Below, piece after piece: positions 1 through 9,830 of a stretch of 64,000 nucleotides of DNA. The translations under genes were made by a program, and so were the position numbers. The notes beneath the pieces are model-generated. The model was not told the DNA's origin. It made no database searches and worked only from the letters and a program-made list of their open reading frames with translations. Every line of letters starts with the position of its first letter. Positions within the stretch are counted from its first letter, which is position 1. The stretch covers positions 372,001 to 436,000 of the forward strand of contig NZ_OANU01000002.1 of NCBI RefSeq assembly GCF_900089835.1. The letters run 5' to 3'. The DNA is from Vibrio thalassae (GTDB taxonomy: Bacteria > Pseudomonadota > Gammaproteobacteria > Enterobacterales > Vibrionaceae).

Positions 1-827
1 CGCACGTCGAAAAGCTCATCAAAATCGAGGCTTTTCTTCTGCATTTTACGCCAAATGCTGTAGATATGCTTAGGACGACCGCTGACCTCAGCAAGGATAT
101 TTGACGCTTTCATTTCTGCCGACAAATCATCCACAAAGTCTTTGATGTACTGCTCACGGACGATGCGGCGCTCAGACAGTTGTTTAGCAATCTGCTTATA
201 GGTATCAGGTTGTTGATAGCGGAAAGCGTAGTCTTCAATTTCCCATTTGAGCTGACCAATCCCTAAACGGTTGGCGAGCGGTGCATAGATGTTGGCGCAT
301 TCTTTTGCCGCGGCTCGACGAACTTGGTCAGGCTCATCTTTTACTTCACGAAGATTACAAATTCGTTCCGCCAGCTTAATGACCACACAACGGAAGTCAT
401 CCACCATCGCCAACAACATTCGGCGTACATTATCAACTTGGCCGGATGCCTCTGAGCCTTCTAACGTGACGTTAAGCTGACCAATCGCGGCCATCTCTTC
501 AACGCCATCAATCAACTTAATGGTTTCTTTGCCGTAGTTTTCCTCTAGCTGCTCTCTATCATAGATGCCACTAGAGACAACAGGGTATAACTGAGCCGCC
601 ACTAACGTGGCTTTATCCATCGAAAGGGTAATGAGGATCTCAATCATCTCTCTGCCGCGCCACAACAACAAGGACCCCTGCTCACTACCAGCAACAATCT
701 CTTCGCACTGGCGATAAACTTCTTTAAGCCTTTTCGAGGTGTTCTTGTCTTGCTTGAGAGAAGCAATCCATTTATCTAGCTCGAACTGTTCGTTAGGGTT
801 CAAATGCGCGCTTCTTACCGCAACCAT
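1..827 (-). CDS. relA: GTP pyrophosphokinase RelA (partial, N-terminal part)
   Basis: Ribosome-associated (p)ppGpp synthetase that makes pppGpp/ppGpp from ATP and GTP/GDP when uncharged tRNA enters the A site. About 275 N-terminal residues are visible; the rest lies beyond the left edge. Residues about 30-200 form the hydrolase-like domain, but the HD metal-binding signature of SpoT/Rel hydrolases is replaced by ordinary residues, as expected for synthetase-only RelA. The synthetase domain begins near residue 245 with GRPKHIYSIWRKM. The ATG at 827 is preceded by AGGAAG at good spacing. The gene follows rlmD on the same strand, 69 bases away, as in E. coli. Confidence 0.96.
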   Translation of the reverse strand, partial: MVAVRSAHLNPNEQFELDKWIASLKQDKNTSKRLKEVYRQCEEIVAGSEQGSLLLWRGREMIEILITLSMDKATLVAAQLYPVVSSGIYDREQLEENYGKETIKLIDGVEEMAAIGQLNVTLEGSEASGQVDNVRRMLLAMVDDFRCVVIKLAERICNLREVKDEPDQVRRAAAKECANIYAPLANRLGIGQLKWEIEDYAFRYQQPDTYKQIAKQLSERRIVREQYIKDFVDDLSAEMKASNILAEVSGRPKHIYSIWRKMQKKSLDFDELFDV

Positions 828-896
828 TTCTTTTTTCTTCCTAGTTTTATTGGTTAACTAACCTATCCCAGTTAGCTTGTTTTCATTCTAAATACG

Positions 897-2210
897 CTAC
901 TTTTCGAACAGCGCCATAGATTCTAAATGACTAGTGTGAGGGAACATATCCATCATGCCCAGTCGTACCAGTTTATAGCCCTGTTCAATCAAGCTTTGAG
1001 TATCTCTGGCAAGGGTAGCAGGATTGCAAGAAACATAAAGCACTCGCGTTGCTCCTAGCGCAGAAACTTGATCTATTACACCGCTTGCGCCTGCTCTCGC
1101 CGGATCAAGCAAGATTTTATCAAACTGCTGCTGTGCCCACGGCATCTGCGAGAGATCTTGCTCAAGATTCGCTTGATAAAATTCCACATTCGTTAAGTGA
1201 TTAAGAGCGGCGTTTTGCTTAGCCCAGTCAACCATGTCTTGGACGCCTTCTACGCCCACAACTCGTTGACACAGCTTCGCCAAAGGTAGTGTGAAGTTAC
1301 CCAACCCGCAAAATAGGTCAAGAACATTGTCGCTGGTTGTTGGCGCTAACCACTGCAGAGCTTGAGTCACCATTTGGCTGTTTATTTCTTGGTTCACTTG
1401 AATAAAGTGTGTTGGCAAGAAGGGCAATTCAACCCCTACCTCCGAATAATAAGGTTGTTCACCCGTTACCAATTGTAACTGCCCGGACTCAGGCATAAGG
1501 TAAAGAGTGACAGCCTTGCTATTAGCGAACTCAACCAAGCGCTTATGATCATGATTAGTCAGCGGTTTAATGTGCCTAACAACCACTACAGGGCCTTTAT
1601 CGCCAAGCACGAGTTCTAGGTGTCCCAAAGACTGTGGCTGTTTAAAGCCTAAAAAAACGTCTCGTAATTCTGGTAGCAAGGCATTCAACTGCTCATTTAA
1701 CACCGGACACTGATCAATATCGATAATGTGATTGCTGTGCTTACGACGAAAGCCCATGACTAAGTTGCGCTGCTTGTCAAGCTGTATACTCAAGCGAGCA
1801 CGACGACGGTAGCCAAGTCCTTCTCCTGTAATAGAGGGCGCTAATGGCACAGACTGCCCCGCTAATTTGTTCATTAACTGCGACAACGCAACTTGTTTAT
1901 TGTCAATCTGCTGCTGGCGCACTACATGTTGCTGATTACAGCCACCGCATTGATGATAGTGACGACAAAATGGTTTGGTACGCTGCTCTGAAGGTTCTAG
2001 CACTTTAATCAAGGTTGCTTTGGCAAACTTCGTTTTACTCTCTGATAGCTGAACCAACACCTTCTCATCCGTAAGCGCACCTTCAACAAAGACCGGTTTG
2101 TTGTCTAAGTAACCAATACCTGCGCCATGGTGATCCATACGCTCAATCTGCACCTCTTGGTGCTTTTTAGAGAAAGAAGTTTTCTTTGTTGGTTTAAAAA
2201 AACGTGCCAT
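897..2210 (-). CDS. rlmD: 23S rRNA (uracil-1939-C5)-methyltransferase RlmD
   Basis: SAM-dependent methylase that makes m5U1939 in 23S rRNA. The 437-residue protein has an N-terminal TRAM RNA-binding domain (about 17-75) and an Fe-S cluster motif with cysteines at 82, 88 and 91 (C-x5-C-x2-C) plus C168. A Rossmann SAM-binding region follows (VLDLFCGLGNFTLP), and the catalytic SCNPATLARD motif lies near the C-terminus. This layout separates RlmD from TrmA and from RlmC. It lies upstream of relA on the same strand and divergent from barA, matching the enterobacterial arrangement. Confidence 0.96.
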   Translation of the reverse strand: MARFFKPTKKTSFSKKHQEVQIERMDHHGAGIGYLDNKPVFVEGALTDEKVLVQLSESKTKFAKATLIKVLEPSEQRTKPFCRHYHQCGGCNQQHVVRQQQIDNKQVALSQLMNKLAGQSVPLAPSITGEGLGYRRRARLSIQLDKQRNLVMGFRRKHSNHIIDIDQCPVLNEQLNALLPELRDVFLGFKQPQSLGHLELVLGDKGPVVVVRHIKPLTNHDHKRLVEFANSKAVTLYLMPESGQLQLVTGEQPYYSEVGVELPFLPTHFIQVNQEINSQMVTQALQWLAPTTSDNVLDLFCGLGNFTLPLAKLCQRVVGVEGVQDMVDWAKQNAALNHLTNVEFYQANLEQDLSQMPWAQQQFDKILLDPARAGASGVIDQVSALGATRVLYVSCNPATLARDTQSLIEQGYKLVRLGMMDMFPHTSHLESMALFEK

Positions 2211-2407
2211 TACCGTACCCAGTGAGCAGAGCCTTCGGCACTGCTTAGATAAAAATTTGTTAGAGTTTCACTATTCTTTATTTGAATGATTGTCGAACAG
2301 CGCTGCTTTGATTAAGCTTACGTCATCTTGAGGATGCAATACTGGCTATTGTCCCATATCCACTCAACAGATGTAACTCTGTTGGCAAATAATGACTTCG
2401 AATTAAA

Positions 2408-5224
2408 ATGACAAGATACGGCCTGCGCGCTCGCGTAATCACATTAACTTTGGCACCGACCCTTATTATCGGTCTCCTTTTGAGTGCCTTTTTCTCTTAC
2501 AATCGCTACCACGACCTTGAATCACAAGTCCTTAATTCTGGCTCCAGTATTATTGAGCCACTGGCGATTGCCAGTGAACAGGGGCTGATTAATCAAAGTC
2601 GAGAATCGGTAAGACGTCTAATTAGCTACGCTCACCGCAAAAACTCAAAATTCGTTCGCAGTATCGCCGTATTCGACGCGTCCCATGAACTATTTGTTAC
2701 CTCAAACTTTCATCCTAATTTTGACGCCTTAACGTACCCTAAAGACAAACCTATTCCGTTTTTAAGTTCCTATGAAATTCACGATAATACGTTAATTCTC
2801 AGAGCGCCTATTTTGGCAGAAAGTCAGTTGGTATCAGATACACGAGAATTAACATCAACCAACAGAACCTTAGGCTATATTGCGGTTGAACTCGATCTCT
2901 CTTCACTGCGTTTACAACAATACCAAGAAGTCTTCTCTGCCATTTTAGTACTGATTCTTGGCCTGATCCTATCGGGGATCTTTGCTTATCGATTAATGTA
3001 CGATGTCACCCGCCCCATCTCTCACATGAAAAATATGGTAGACCGTATTCGTCGTGGTCACTTAGACGTTCGTATCGAAGGTAAAATGCATGGCGAGTTG
3101 GACTCGCTGAAAAATGGCATCAACGCCATGGCAGTGTCTCTTTCTGAATATCACGTTGAAATGCAACACAGCATCGATCAAGCCACGTCGGATCTACGAG
3201 AGACCTTGGAACAGCTTGAAATTCAAAACGTTGAACTCGATATAGCCAAAAAACGGGCACAAGAAGCTGCGCGAGTGAAATCTGAATTCCTTGCTAACAT
3301 GTCTCATGAGCTTAGAACGCCACTTAATGGTGTGATTGGTTTTACCCGTCAAATGCTGAAAACTCAACTCACCAACAGCCAAACCGATTATCTGCAAACC
3401 ATTGAAAAATCAGCCAACAACTTACTTAACATCATCAATGATATTTTGGACTTCTCCAAACTTGAAGCGGGTAAATTGGCTCTTGAGAATATCCCATTTG
3501 AATTCCAAGACAGTCTTGAAGAAGTGGTTGCCCTGCAGGCCACTAGTGCCCATGAAAAAGGATTGGAATTAACCTTAAAAGTGGATTCGAAAATCCCAAG
3601 TGGCCTAGTTGGTGACCCACTTCGTATCCAACAGATTTTGACCAACCTTGTCGGTAACTCGATTAAATTTACTGAGCGCGGCAACATCGATATCACTGTT
3701 GAGCTGAAATCTCAAAAAGAAGATCGCGTTGAGCTACAGTTTATGGTTCGCGATACTGGTATCGGTATTTCAGAACGACAACAGGCTCAATTATTCCAAG
3801 CTTTCAGCCAAGCAGACGCCAGTATCTCTCGTCGCTATGGTGGTACGGGACTTGGCTTGGTCATTACTCAGAAGCTGGTTGGTCAAATGGGTGGTGAGAT
3901 CAGCCTAACCAGCCGCTTGCACCAAGGATCCACTTTCTGGTTTACAGTGAAACTGAATTCAACCGACATTCCAATGATCGATCTTGTCGATCCTGCGGTG
4001 ATTCACAACAAACGACTGTTGTTGATTGAACCTAACATGCAAGCCGCTTCTGTGCTGCAACAAACTCTGACCAACGAAGGTGTGATGGTCACCTATCGCT
4101 CGACACTGCCAGACAAAGTAGAAGCGTTCGACTACATCATCTTATGCTTACCGACCAATGAAGAAATACCGTTAACGGTGATAGAAAGTTGGATCACTCG
4201 TTGTCAGGAAGCCACATCAAATATCATTATTGGTACGGCAAGTACACAGCTCGCCCTTTCAGATTATCTGATGCAAACACATCAAGTTCAGTGTTTAACA
4301 AAACCGCTACCGCGCAAAAAGATGCTGCAATCATTAGTGGAAAAACAACCTGCCATTTTGCCTGCCGCAATGGAGATTGAATCAACGGAAAAACGTGCCT
4401 TGACAGTCATGGCAGTAGACGATAACCCTGCTAACTTGAAGCTGATCACCGCACTCTTATCAGAGCGCGTAGAAAATGTCATCGCATGCAGCAATGGTCA
4501 GTTGTCGTTTGAAAAGGCTCAAGAACAGCGCTTTGATATGGTGTTTATGGATATTCAGATGCCTCATATGGATGGGGTCACCGCATGTAAGCTCATTAAA
4601 GAAACGCAGCAAAACAGCCAAACTCCCGTTGTGGCAGTCACGGCCCATGCCATGACGGGAGAACGCGACCGGTTGCTCTCTGAGGGAATGGACGATTACC
4701 TCACTAAACCGATCGACGAAACCATGTTGCTGCAAGTACTCAACAAGTGGGTGCCCATTCGAAATCACGACACTGATGCCAGCTTAGATTTTGTTGCCCC
4801 TAGTAACGTAGATATCACCCCAGAAGAGCCAAATATTCAGCCTAGAACGGAAGAAAGCCATTTGGTGATCGATTGGGGAGCGGCCCTCAAACAGGCTGCC
4901 AACAAAGAAGATCTTGCCGTCGATATGCTGCAGATGCTGGTCGACTTTATCCCCGAGGTTTATGCGCTGACAGAGCAAGTACTTGATAGCGATTTCGATG
5001 ATAAAGAACAGGTTATTCACCTCATCCACAAATTACACGGTAGCTGTTCCTATTGCGGCGTACCTAGACTCAAATCTATTTGTGCCACCATAGAAAAAGC
5101 GTTGCGCGCAGGTGATAGCATTGAAGATATCGAACCTGAATTGTTTGAACTACAGGATGAAATGGAAAAAGTTCTGAAGACCTCAGAGCTGTATTTGCAA
5201 GGGAAAAAACAACCTAACCATTAA
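2408..5224 (+). CDS. barA: Hybrid sensor histidine kinase BarA (VarS)
   Basis: Tripartite inner-membrane kinase of the BarA/UvrY (VarS/VarA) system, which drives transcription of CsrB-type RNAs that antagonise CsrA. Visible order in 938 residues: TM helix at about 12-32, periplasmic sensor, second TM at about 172-194, HAMP linker, HisKA with phospho-accepting H300 in MSHELRTP, and HATPase with N box (LVGNSIKFT), DTGIGI and GTGLGL. A degenerate receiver-like stretch (about 535-645) precedes a true receiver with acidic D671/D672 and phospho-acceptor D715 (VFMDIQMP). A C-terminal HPt carries H874 in HKLHGS. The gene stands alone on this strand. Its stop codon lies inside the inverted repeat that terminates the opposing acpS operon. 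csrA, the downstream effector, is also in this window. Confidence 0.95.
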   Translation: MTRYGLRARVITLTLAPTLIIGLLLSAFFSYNRYHDLESQVLNSGSSIIEPLAIASEQGLINQSRESVRRLISYAHRKNSKFVRSIAVFDASHELFVTSNFHPNFDALTYPKDKPIPFLSSYEIHDNTLILRAPILAESQLVSDTRELTSTNRTLGYIAVELDLSSLRLQQYQEVFSAILVLILGLILSGIFAYRLMYDVTRPISHMKNMVDRIRRGHLDVRIEGKMHGELDSLKNGINAMAVSLSEYHVEMQHSIDQATSDLRETLEQLEIQNVELDIAKKRAQEAARVKSEFLANMSHELRTPLNGVIGFTRQMLKTQLTNSQTDYLQTIEKSANNLLNIINDILDFSKLEAGKLALENIPFEFQDSLEEVVALQATSAHEKGLELTLKVDSKIPSGLVGDPLRIQQILTNLVGNSIKFTERGNIDITVELKSQKEDRVELQFMVRDTGIGISERQQAQLFQAFSQADASISRRYGGTGLGLVITQKLVGQMGGEISLTSRLHQGSTFWFTVKLNSTDIPMIDLVDPAVIHNKRLLLIEPNMQAASVLQQTLTNEGVMVTYRSTLPDKVEAFDYIILCLPTNEEIPLTVIESWITRCQEATSNIIIGTASTQLALSDYLMQTHQVQCLTKPLPRKKMLQSLVEKQPAILPAAMEIESTEKRALTVMAVDDNPANLKLITALLSERVENVIACSNGQLSFEKAQEQRFDMVFMDIQMPHMDGVTACKLIKETQQNSQTPVVAVTAHAMTGERDRLLSEGMDDYLTKPIDETMLLQVLNKWVPIRNHDTDASLDFVAPSNVDITPEEPNIQPRTEESHLVIDWGAALKQAANKEDLAVDMLQMLVDFIPEVYALTEQVLDSDFDDKEQVIHLIHKLHGSCSYCGVPRLKSICATIEKALRAGDSIEDIEPELFELQDEMEKVLKTSELYLQGKKQPNH

Positions 5225-5233
5225 GGTTAGGTT
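5206..5233 (-). terminator. Rho-independent terminator of the acpS-end operon
   Basis: A perfect 9-bp inverted repeat (AACCTAACC / GGTTAGGTT, 5211-5219 and 5225-5233) has a 5-base loop. Read on the minus strand it is followed by TTGTTTTTT, so it should end the long rpoE-to-acpS transcription run. It overlaps the barA stop codon; on the plus strand the T-tract is poor. Confidence 0.75.
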
Positions 5234-5239
5234 GGCTAG

Positions 5240-5620
5240 TTAACTTTCGAAGATGACCGTCGCCACCGCATAATGGCGTTCATCTGAAATGGACAAATGG
5301 TTCGATACCACACCCATTGAAGCCGCAATCTCTGCGGCTTTTTTTGTCAGCGTCAGTATTGGCTTACCATTGTCATCATTCGAGACTTCAAAGTCCTGAA
5401 AGGTGACGCCGTGAGCAATGCCGGTTCCAAGCGCCTTTGAAGCCGCTTCTTTCACTGCAAAGCGTTTCGCAAGAAAACGCCCTCGCTGCTTCAGTTGCTG
5501 AAACTGAGCAAACTCGTTGTCAGTCAAGATACGCTGCGCGAATGCCTCACCTGAACGAGCGAGTGCTTTCTCTACACGTTCAATTTCTGCAATATCGGTA
5601 CCCAGACCTAAGATCGCCAC
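5240..5620 (-). CDS. acpS: Holo-[acyl-carrier-protein] synthase
   Basis: Transfers 4'-phosphopantetheine from CoA to a serine of apo-ACP, activating it for fatty-acid synthesis. The 126-residue length is typical of AcpS. The N-terminal [13 protein letters not shown] holds the metal-binding aspartate, and the second signature, [14 protein letters not shown], holds the catalytic/Mg-binding glutamate. Translation starts with GTG at 5620, preceded by AGAGAGG at suitable spacing. It is the last gene of the pdxJ-acpS end of the lepA-lepB-rnc-era-recO-pdxJ-acpS run, 25 bases after pdxJ. Confidence 0.96.
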   Translation of the reverse strand: MAILGLGTDIAEIERVEKALARSGEAFAQRILTDNEFAQFQQLKQRGRFLAKRFAVKEAASKALGTGIAHGVTFQDFEVSNDDNGKPILTLTKKAAEIAASMGVVSNHLSISDERHYAVATVIFES

Positions 5621-5645
5621 AGTTTCTGCCTCTCTCTGTTACTCA

Positions 5646-6380
5646 TTAACCGCGACGAGCCGATTCCATCACCGCTTTCATATCGGCGACCGCTTTGTGC
5701 AGGCCATCGAAGACCGCACGACCGATGATAGCGTGACCGATGTTTAGCTCGTAGATTTCAGGCAATGCCGCAATAGGGGCGACGTTGTGATAAGTCAGAC
5801 CATGACCTGCATTTACTGTAATACCAATGTCTGCCGCATAGCTTGCGCCTGCCGCGATTTTTTTCAGCTCATCTTGCTGATCTTCTTCAGTTTCTGCATC
5901 CGCATAATGACCTGTATGCAACTCAATGAACGGTGCACCTGCCGCTTTAGCAGCGTCAATCTGCTCACGGTCAGCATCAATAAATAACGATACTTTAATA
6001 CCTGCTGCAGTCAGTTTCTCTGTGGCTGCTTTGATTCTTTCAAGCTGACCTTTTACATCTAAACCACCTTCCGTCGTCAGCTCTTCGCGTTTCTCAGGGA
6101 CTAGGCAAACAAACTCAGGTTTGGTTGTTAGGGCAATATCGATCATCTCGTCGGTGACGGCCATCTCTAGGTTCATGCGCGTTTGTATTGTTTCACGCAA
6201 AATGCGTACATCACGATCTAGGATATGGCGACGGTCTTCACGAAGGTGAATGGTAATACCGTCAGCACCGGCACGCTCGGCAATCTCTGCTGCATGAACT
6301 GGATCTGGATACTTAGTGCCGCGCGCATTACGTAGCGTGGCAATATGGTCAATATTGATACCTAAAAGGATAGAACTCAT
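5646..6380 (-). CDS. pdxJ: Pyridoxine 5'-phosphate synthase
   Basis: Condenses 1-deoxy-D-xylulose 5-phosphate with 3-amino-2-oxopropyl phosphate to give pyridoxine 5'-phosphate, the ring-closing step of DXP-dependent vitamin B6 synthesis. The 244-residue TIM barrel shows the family N-terminus ([17 protein letters not shown]), a catalytic histidine in [12 protein letters not shown], and the C-terminal phosphate-binding region ([17 protein letters not shown]). It sits between recO (17-base gap) and acpS, as in enterobacteria. Epd, which feeds the other branch of the pathway, is also in this window at about 33-34 kb. Confidence 0.97.
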   Translation of the reverse strand: MSSILLGINIDHIATLRNARGTKYPDPVHAAEIAERAGADGITIHLREDRRHILDRDVRILRETIQTRMNLEMAVTDEMIDIALTTKPEFVCLVPEKREELTTEGGLDVKGQLERIKAATEKLTAAGIKVSLFIDADREQIDAAKAAGAPFIELHTGHYADAETEEDQQDELKKIAAGASYAADIGITVNAGHGLTYHNVAPIAALPEIYELNIGHAIIGRAVFDGLHKAVADMKAVMESARRG

Positions 6381-6397
6381 CGATGTTTACTCCATGG

Positions 6398-7102
6398 TCA
6401 GAGCTGTTTCAGTCTGGGAAGAAACAACTCCCTACTTTTTAATGGTTTCCCGCCAAGATACGGCTTTAATGCTATGCGTGTAAAGCGTTTTGCCGCTTGT
6501 AGTTGTGTTTTACTGTTAAAACGTCGTTCACTAATGGCAATTAATTCCTCACCCAAAAAGGTGAGATTATCTTTACGTACACTGGCCATGAACCCTTTCT
6601 GCTCTCGATAACGATACGTCATCGTTGGATCAATAGGTTCACCTGTACCAGCACAGTGGAGGAAGTCTACACCGTATCCCATTGAAGAAAGGAGAGCGAG
6701 TTCAAATCGCCGTAAAGCGGGCTCAGGATTGGTATTGTGAGCCAGTTCTGTTAAAGCTTGAAGATAGTCGTGAAATAGCGCGGGAAATGGAATTTCACTC
6801 GCGAGAACGCGAGCAATCAGCTCATTTACATACATCGCGGAATAGAGATTGATCCCAAACAGGGGCAGTCCTAGGCTGATAGCCTCAGTTTGACGAAGGG
6901 TCTTCATGGAACCGCTGCCAGACCATTTTAGCAACAGTGGGGTAAAAGGTTGCAGCACTCCTTTCAAATTAGAGCGCTTGCTTCTCGCACCTTTAGACAA
7001 AAGCGTAACACGGCCATATTCCTCACTGAATACGTCAAGAATTAGGCTCGACTCACTGTAAGGTCTTCGATGCAAAACAAAACAGCGTTGTAATCCATCC
7101 AT
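6398..7102 (-). CDS. recO: DNA repair protein RecO
   Basis: RecF-pathway mediator that, with RecR, helps load RecA onto SSB-coated gaps. From the ATG at 7102 the product is 234 residues, close to the usual 240. It begins [17 protein letters not shown], the expected OB-fold N-terminus. The frame stays open to 7150, but those extra codons do not look like RecO. Later regions include [26 protein letters not shown] and [19 protein letters not shown]. The ribosome-binding site is weak, which fits translation as an internal gene of the era-recO-pdxJ run. Confidence 0.95.
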   Translation of the reverse strand: MDGLQRCFVLHRRPYSESSLILDVFSEEYGRVTLLSKGARSKRSNLKGVLQPFTPLLLKWSGSGSMKTLRQTEAISLGLPLFGINLYSAMYVNELIARVLASEIPFPALFHDYLQALTELAHNTNPEPALRRFELALLSSMGYGVDFLHCAGTGEPIDPTMTYRYREQKGFMASVRKDNLTFLGEELIAISERRFNSKTQLQAAKRFTRIALKPYLGGKPLKSRELFLPRLKQL

Positions 7103-7162
7103 CACTTTATCTTGTCTAAGGTCTCGGAGGAGGACGCACAGCGCCCTCACTACCTAAGAGTG

Positions 7163-8152
7163 TTATTTGTTTTCGATATCGTCGATATAGCCCAACGAAC
7201 GCAGAGCGCGCTCATCATCAGCCCAGCCCGATTTCACTTTTACCCAAGTTTCAAGGTAAACCTTACGATCGAACAATTCTTCCATATCCAGACGGGCTTC
7301 ACGACCAATCGTCTTGATCTTTTCGCCGCCTTTACCAATGACCATTTTCTTTTGACCACTACGCTCAACAAGAATTAAGGCATTAATGTGGAAGCCATCA
7401 GTATCAGGGTTGTAATCAAAACGCTCAATTTCAACCGTGACCGAGTAAGGCAACTCGTCGCCCGTAAAGCGCATTAGCTTCTCACGTAAAATCTCAGACG
7501 CCATAAAACGCTGAGAGCGGTCAGTGACGTACTCTTCTGGGAAATGGTGAACCGCTTCAGGTAAGTGTTCACGAACGTGTTTGCGAATCACGTCAATGTT
7601 TTTACCGTGCTTGGCGGAAATTGGCACAACATCGACAAAATCCATTTTCTTCGACAGCTCATGCATGTGCAGCATTACGTCGTTACGATCTTTGACGTTA
7701 TCCACTTTATTCATACATAAGATAACAGGGAAGTCCGACTTACGAAGCTTGTTCAGCACCATTTCATCATCATCGGTCCAGTGCGTACCATCGACAAGGA
7801 ATAGCACGAGGTTGACATCACTCAATGAGCTATTTGCCGCGCGGTTCATCAAACGGTTGATCGCACGCTTTTCTTCGATATGCAGCCCTGGCGTATCCAC
7901 ATAAATCGCTTGGTAATCCCCATCCGTATCGACACCCATAATACGGTGACGTGTGGTTTGCGGTTTACGTGATGTAATGGAAATCTTCTGTCCAAGGATA
8001 TGGTTCAGAAGTGTGGATTTCCCCACATTAGGACGACCAACTATCGCAACAAAACCACAGTGTTGGTTTTCTGCGCTGGCTGTCGCTTCGCTTGATGATG
8101 CGAAGTACGCATCGATATCGAATTCTTGTTCAGAATCAGGTTTATCAGACAT
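7163..8152 (-). CDS. era: GTPase Era
   Basis: Essential Ras-like GTPase that binds the 3' end of 16S rRNA and checks 30S maturation. Motifs: G1 [10 protein letters not shown]3 DTPG, G4 NKVD, and a C-terminal KH RNA-binding domain with [13 protein letters not shown]. The protein is 329 residues, against about 301 in E. coli. The difference is an acidic, low-complexity N-terminal extension of about 30 residues before the G domain. The start overlaps the rnc stop by 8 bases, indicating translational coupling with RNase III, whose rRNA processing is linked to Era function. Confidence 0.97.
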   Translation of the reverse strand: MSDKPDSEQEFDIDAYFASSSEATASAENQHCGFVAIVGRPNVGKSTLLNHILGQKISITSRKPQTTRHRIMGVDTDGDYQAIYVDTPGLHIEEKRAINRLMNRAANSSLSDVNLVLFLVDGTHWTDDDEMVLNKLRKSDFPVILCMNKVDNVKDRNDVMLHMHELSKKMDFVDVVPISAKHGKNIDVIRKHVREHLPEAVHHFPEEYVTDRSQRFMASEILREKLMRFTGDELPYSVTVEIERFDYNPDTDGFHINALILVERSGQKKMVIGKGGEKIKTIGREARLDMEELFDRKVYLETWVKVKSGWADDERALRSLGYIDDIENK

Positions 8153-8822
8153 TGGTCACTTTCTCTAAAGCCAGTTCCGCAGCCGCTTGTTCTGCCTTGC
8201 GGCGACTGGTGCCCAGACCGATAACAGGTTCATCCACACCTGCCACTTCACAGGAAACGGTAAACTCTTGGTTATGCGCTTCCCCTTTAATATTAGTCAC
8301 TGTATAGACAGGTAGTGGTTTTCTTCGACCTTGTAAAAACTCTTGTAAGCGAGTTTTTGGATCTTTTTGTGAAACCCCAGGCTTGATTGCTTCTAAGCGA
8401 GTCATGTACCAGCTCAGTACAATTTTACGCACCACTTCCACATCACTATCGAGATAAATCGCGCCAATGATCGCTTCAACGGCATCCGCTAAAATTGAGT
8501 CACGACGGAAACCACCGCTTTTCAACTCGCCTGGACCTAATTTTAAGTAATCTCCCAAGACAAACTCACGCCCTAACTCAGCGAGAGTGTTCCCTCTTAC
8601 TAAGGTGGCACGCATTCGACTCATATCCCCTTCATTCACTTTTGGAAAGCGGTGATAAAGATCGTCAGCGATGACAAAACTTAAAATTGAATCGCCCAGA
8701 AACTCTAGTCGTTCATTATGATTACCATTGGCGCTGCGGTGAGTCAGCGCCAACATGAGCAGCTCGCTATCATTAAAATGATAGCCGAGCTTTTTTTCTA
8801 ATCGTTCAATGGAAGAATTCAT
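8145..8822 (-). CDS. rnc: Ribonuclease III
   Basis: Double-strand-specific endoribonuclease that processes the rRNA precursor and many mRNAs and sRNA duplexes. The 225-residue protein has the signature [12 protein letters not shown] (about residues 37-48) with the catalytic acidic residues. A second acidic cluster, [14 protein letters not shown], and a C-terminal double-stranded RNA-binding domain ending [13 protein letters not shown] follow. The ATG at 8822 is 10 bases from the lepB stop, and the 3' end overlaps era. E. coli rnc is autoregulated by cleavage of its own leader; no such leader is evident here because lepB is so close. Confidence 0.97.
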   Translation of the reverse strand: MNSSIERLEKKLGYHFNDSELLMLALTHRSANGNHNERLEFLGDSILSFVIADDLYHRFPKVNEGDMSRMRATLVRGNTLAELGREFVLGDYLKLGPGELKSGGFRRDSILADAVEAIIGAIYLDSDVEVVRKIVLSWYMTRLEAIKPGVSQKDPKTRLQEFLQGRRKPLPVYTVTNIKGEAHNQEFTVSCEVAGVDEPVIGLGTSRRKAEQAAAELALEKVTNV

Positions 8823-8832
8823 GCTCTCTCGT

Positions 8833-9729
8833 TCAGTCTATTCCACCGATGCGATTAAATCTTACACCGGTTGGTATCCATGTAGGCAGAATGCTATCTG
8901 CACCACGTTCAAATTCAAAACTAATCCAAATCCCTACGGCTTTACCGACTAGGTTTCCTTCTGGGACAAATCCCCAGTAGCGGCTGTCTGCACTGTTATC
9001 ACGGTTATCACCCATCACAAAGTAATGACCTTCAGGCACAACCCATTCATTGACGCCGTTACGTGGTTGATACTGGTCAACACGATCACGACGCAAAGGG
9101 TTAATCAAGATTTGGTGCTCAACTTTACCCAGCTTTTCATCCATCTGAATCAGCGGGATACCATTTTGTACAAATGGACTCTCTTCCACATTGGATAGCT
9201 TCACAGGTTTACACGTTGACGAGCCTTTTGTTTGGATACAAATATCCTTACTGGCGCTATAGCGAACGGTATCACCTGGTAAGCCGACAACACGCTTGAT
9301 GTAATCGATGCTTGGCTGAGGTGGGTATTTGAATACTACGATATCGCCACGTTCTGGTTTACCGGTTTCGACTAGCTGAGTGCGCCATACCGGGTCTTTT
9401 AGACCGTAAGCGTATTTCTCTACTAGGATAAAGTCGCCAACCAACAATGTTGGCATCATCGAACCCGATGGAATTTGGAATGGTTCATAAATAAATGAAC
9501 GCAATACCAGAACAAAGGCGATAACAGGGAAAATAGAAACACTGTTCTCAACAAACCATGATGGGGCAACCGCTTTTTTTGCTATTGCTTCATCGATTTG
9601 GTTAGCTTGAGCTTGGATATCCGCGAGCTTTTGCTCACGTTTTTTTCTCAGTACGAGCTTATCCAACACCCAAACGACACCTGTCACTAACGTCACGATG
9701 ACGAGGATCAATGAGAAGGTATTTGCCAT
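8833..9729 (-). CDS. lepB: Signal peptidase I
   Basis: Inner-membrane serine protease that removes signal peptides from Sec and Tat substrates. It has 298 residues, with TM segments at about 3-22 and 62-80. The catalytic serine is S90 in PSGSMMPTL and the general-base lysine is K145 in DYIKRVVG. The C-terminal box [11 protein letters not shown] is intact. It lies between lepA and rnc, as in E. coli, but about 100 bases separate it from lepA and contain an inverted repeat that may reduce transcription from upstream. Confidence 0.97.
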   Translation of the reverse strand: MANTFSLILVIVTLVTGVVWVLDKLVLRKKREQKLADIQAQANQIDEAIAKKAVAPSWFVENSVSIFPVIAFVLVLRSFIYEPFQIPSGSMMPTLLVGDFILVEKYAYGLKDPVWRTQLVETGKPERGDIVVFKYPPQPSIDYIKRVVGLPGDTVRYSASKDICIQTKGSSTCKPVKLSNVEESPFVQNGIPLIQMDEKLGKVEHQILINPLRRDRVDQYQPRNGVNEWVVPEGHYFVMGDNRDNSADSRYWGFVPEGNLVGKAVGIWISFEFERGADSILPTWIPTGVRFNRIGGID

Positions 9730-9766
9730 TTCATTCCCTTAATTTTCGTATCTGTAAAAATAACGA

Positions 9767-9797
9767 AAGTGAAAGCACCATATCGACACTTTCACTT
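9767..9797 (-). terminator. Inverted repeat between lepA and lepB (possible attenuator)
   Basis: A perfect 9-bp inverted repeat (AAGTGAAAG at 9767-9775, CTTTCACTT at 9789-9797) with a 13-base loop. On the minus strand it is followed by TTTCGTTATTTTT. The stem is AT-rich, so termination is probably partial; RNA processing is an alternative role. Confidence 0.4.
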
Positions 9798-9830
9798 CAA
9801 ACTTAAATTATGTCGTCGTAAAACAAAGAA

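Noticed and set aside
4460..5029. Minus-strand ORFs of 81-102 codons within barA
   Set aside because: They lie antisense inside a well-supported gene, with no recognisable domain or start signal.
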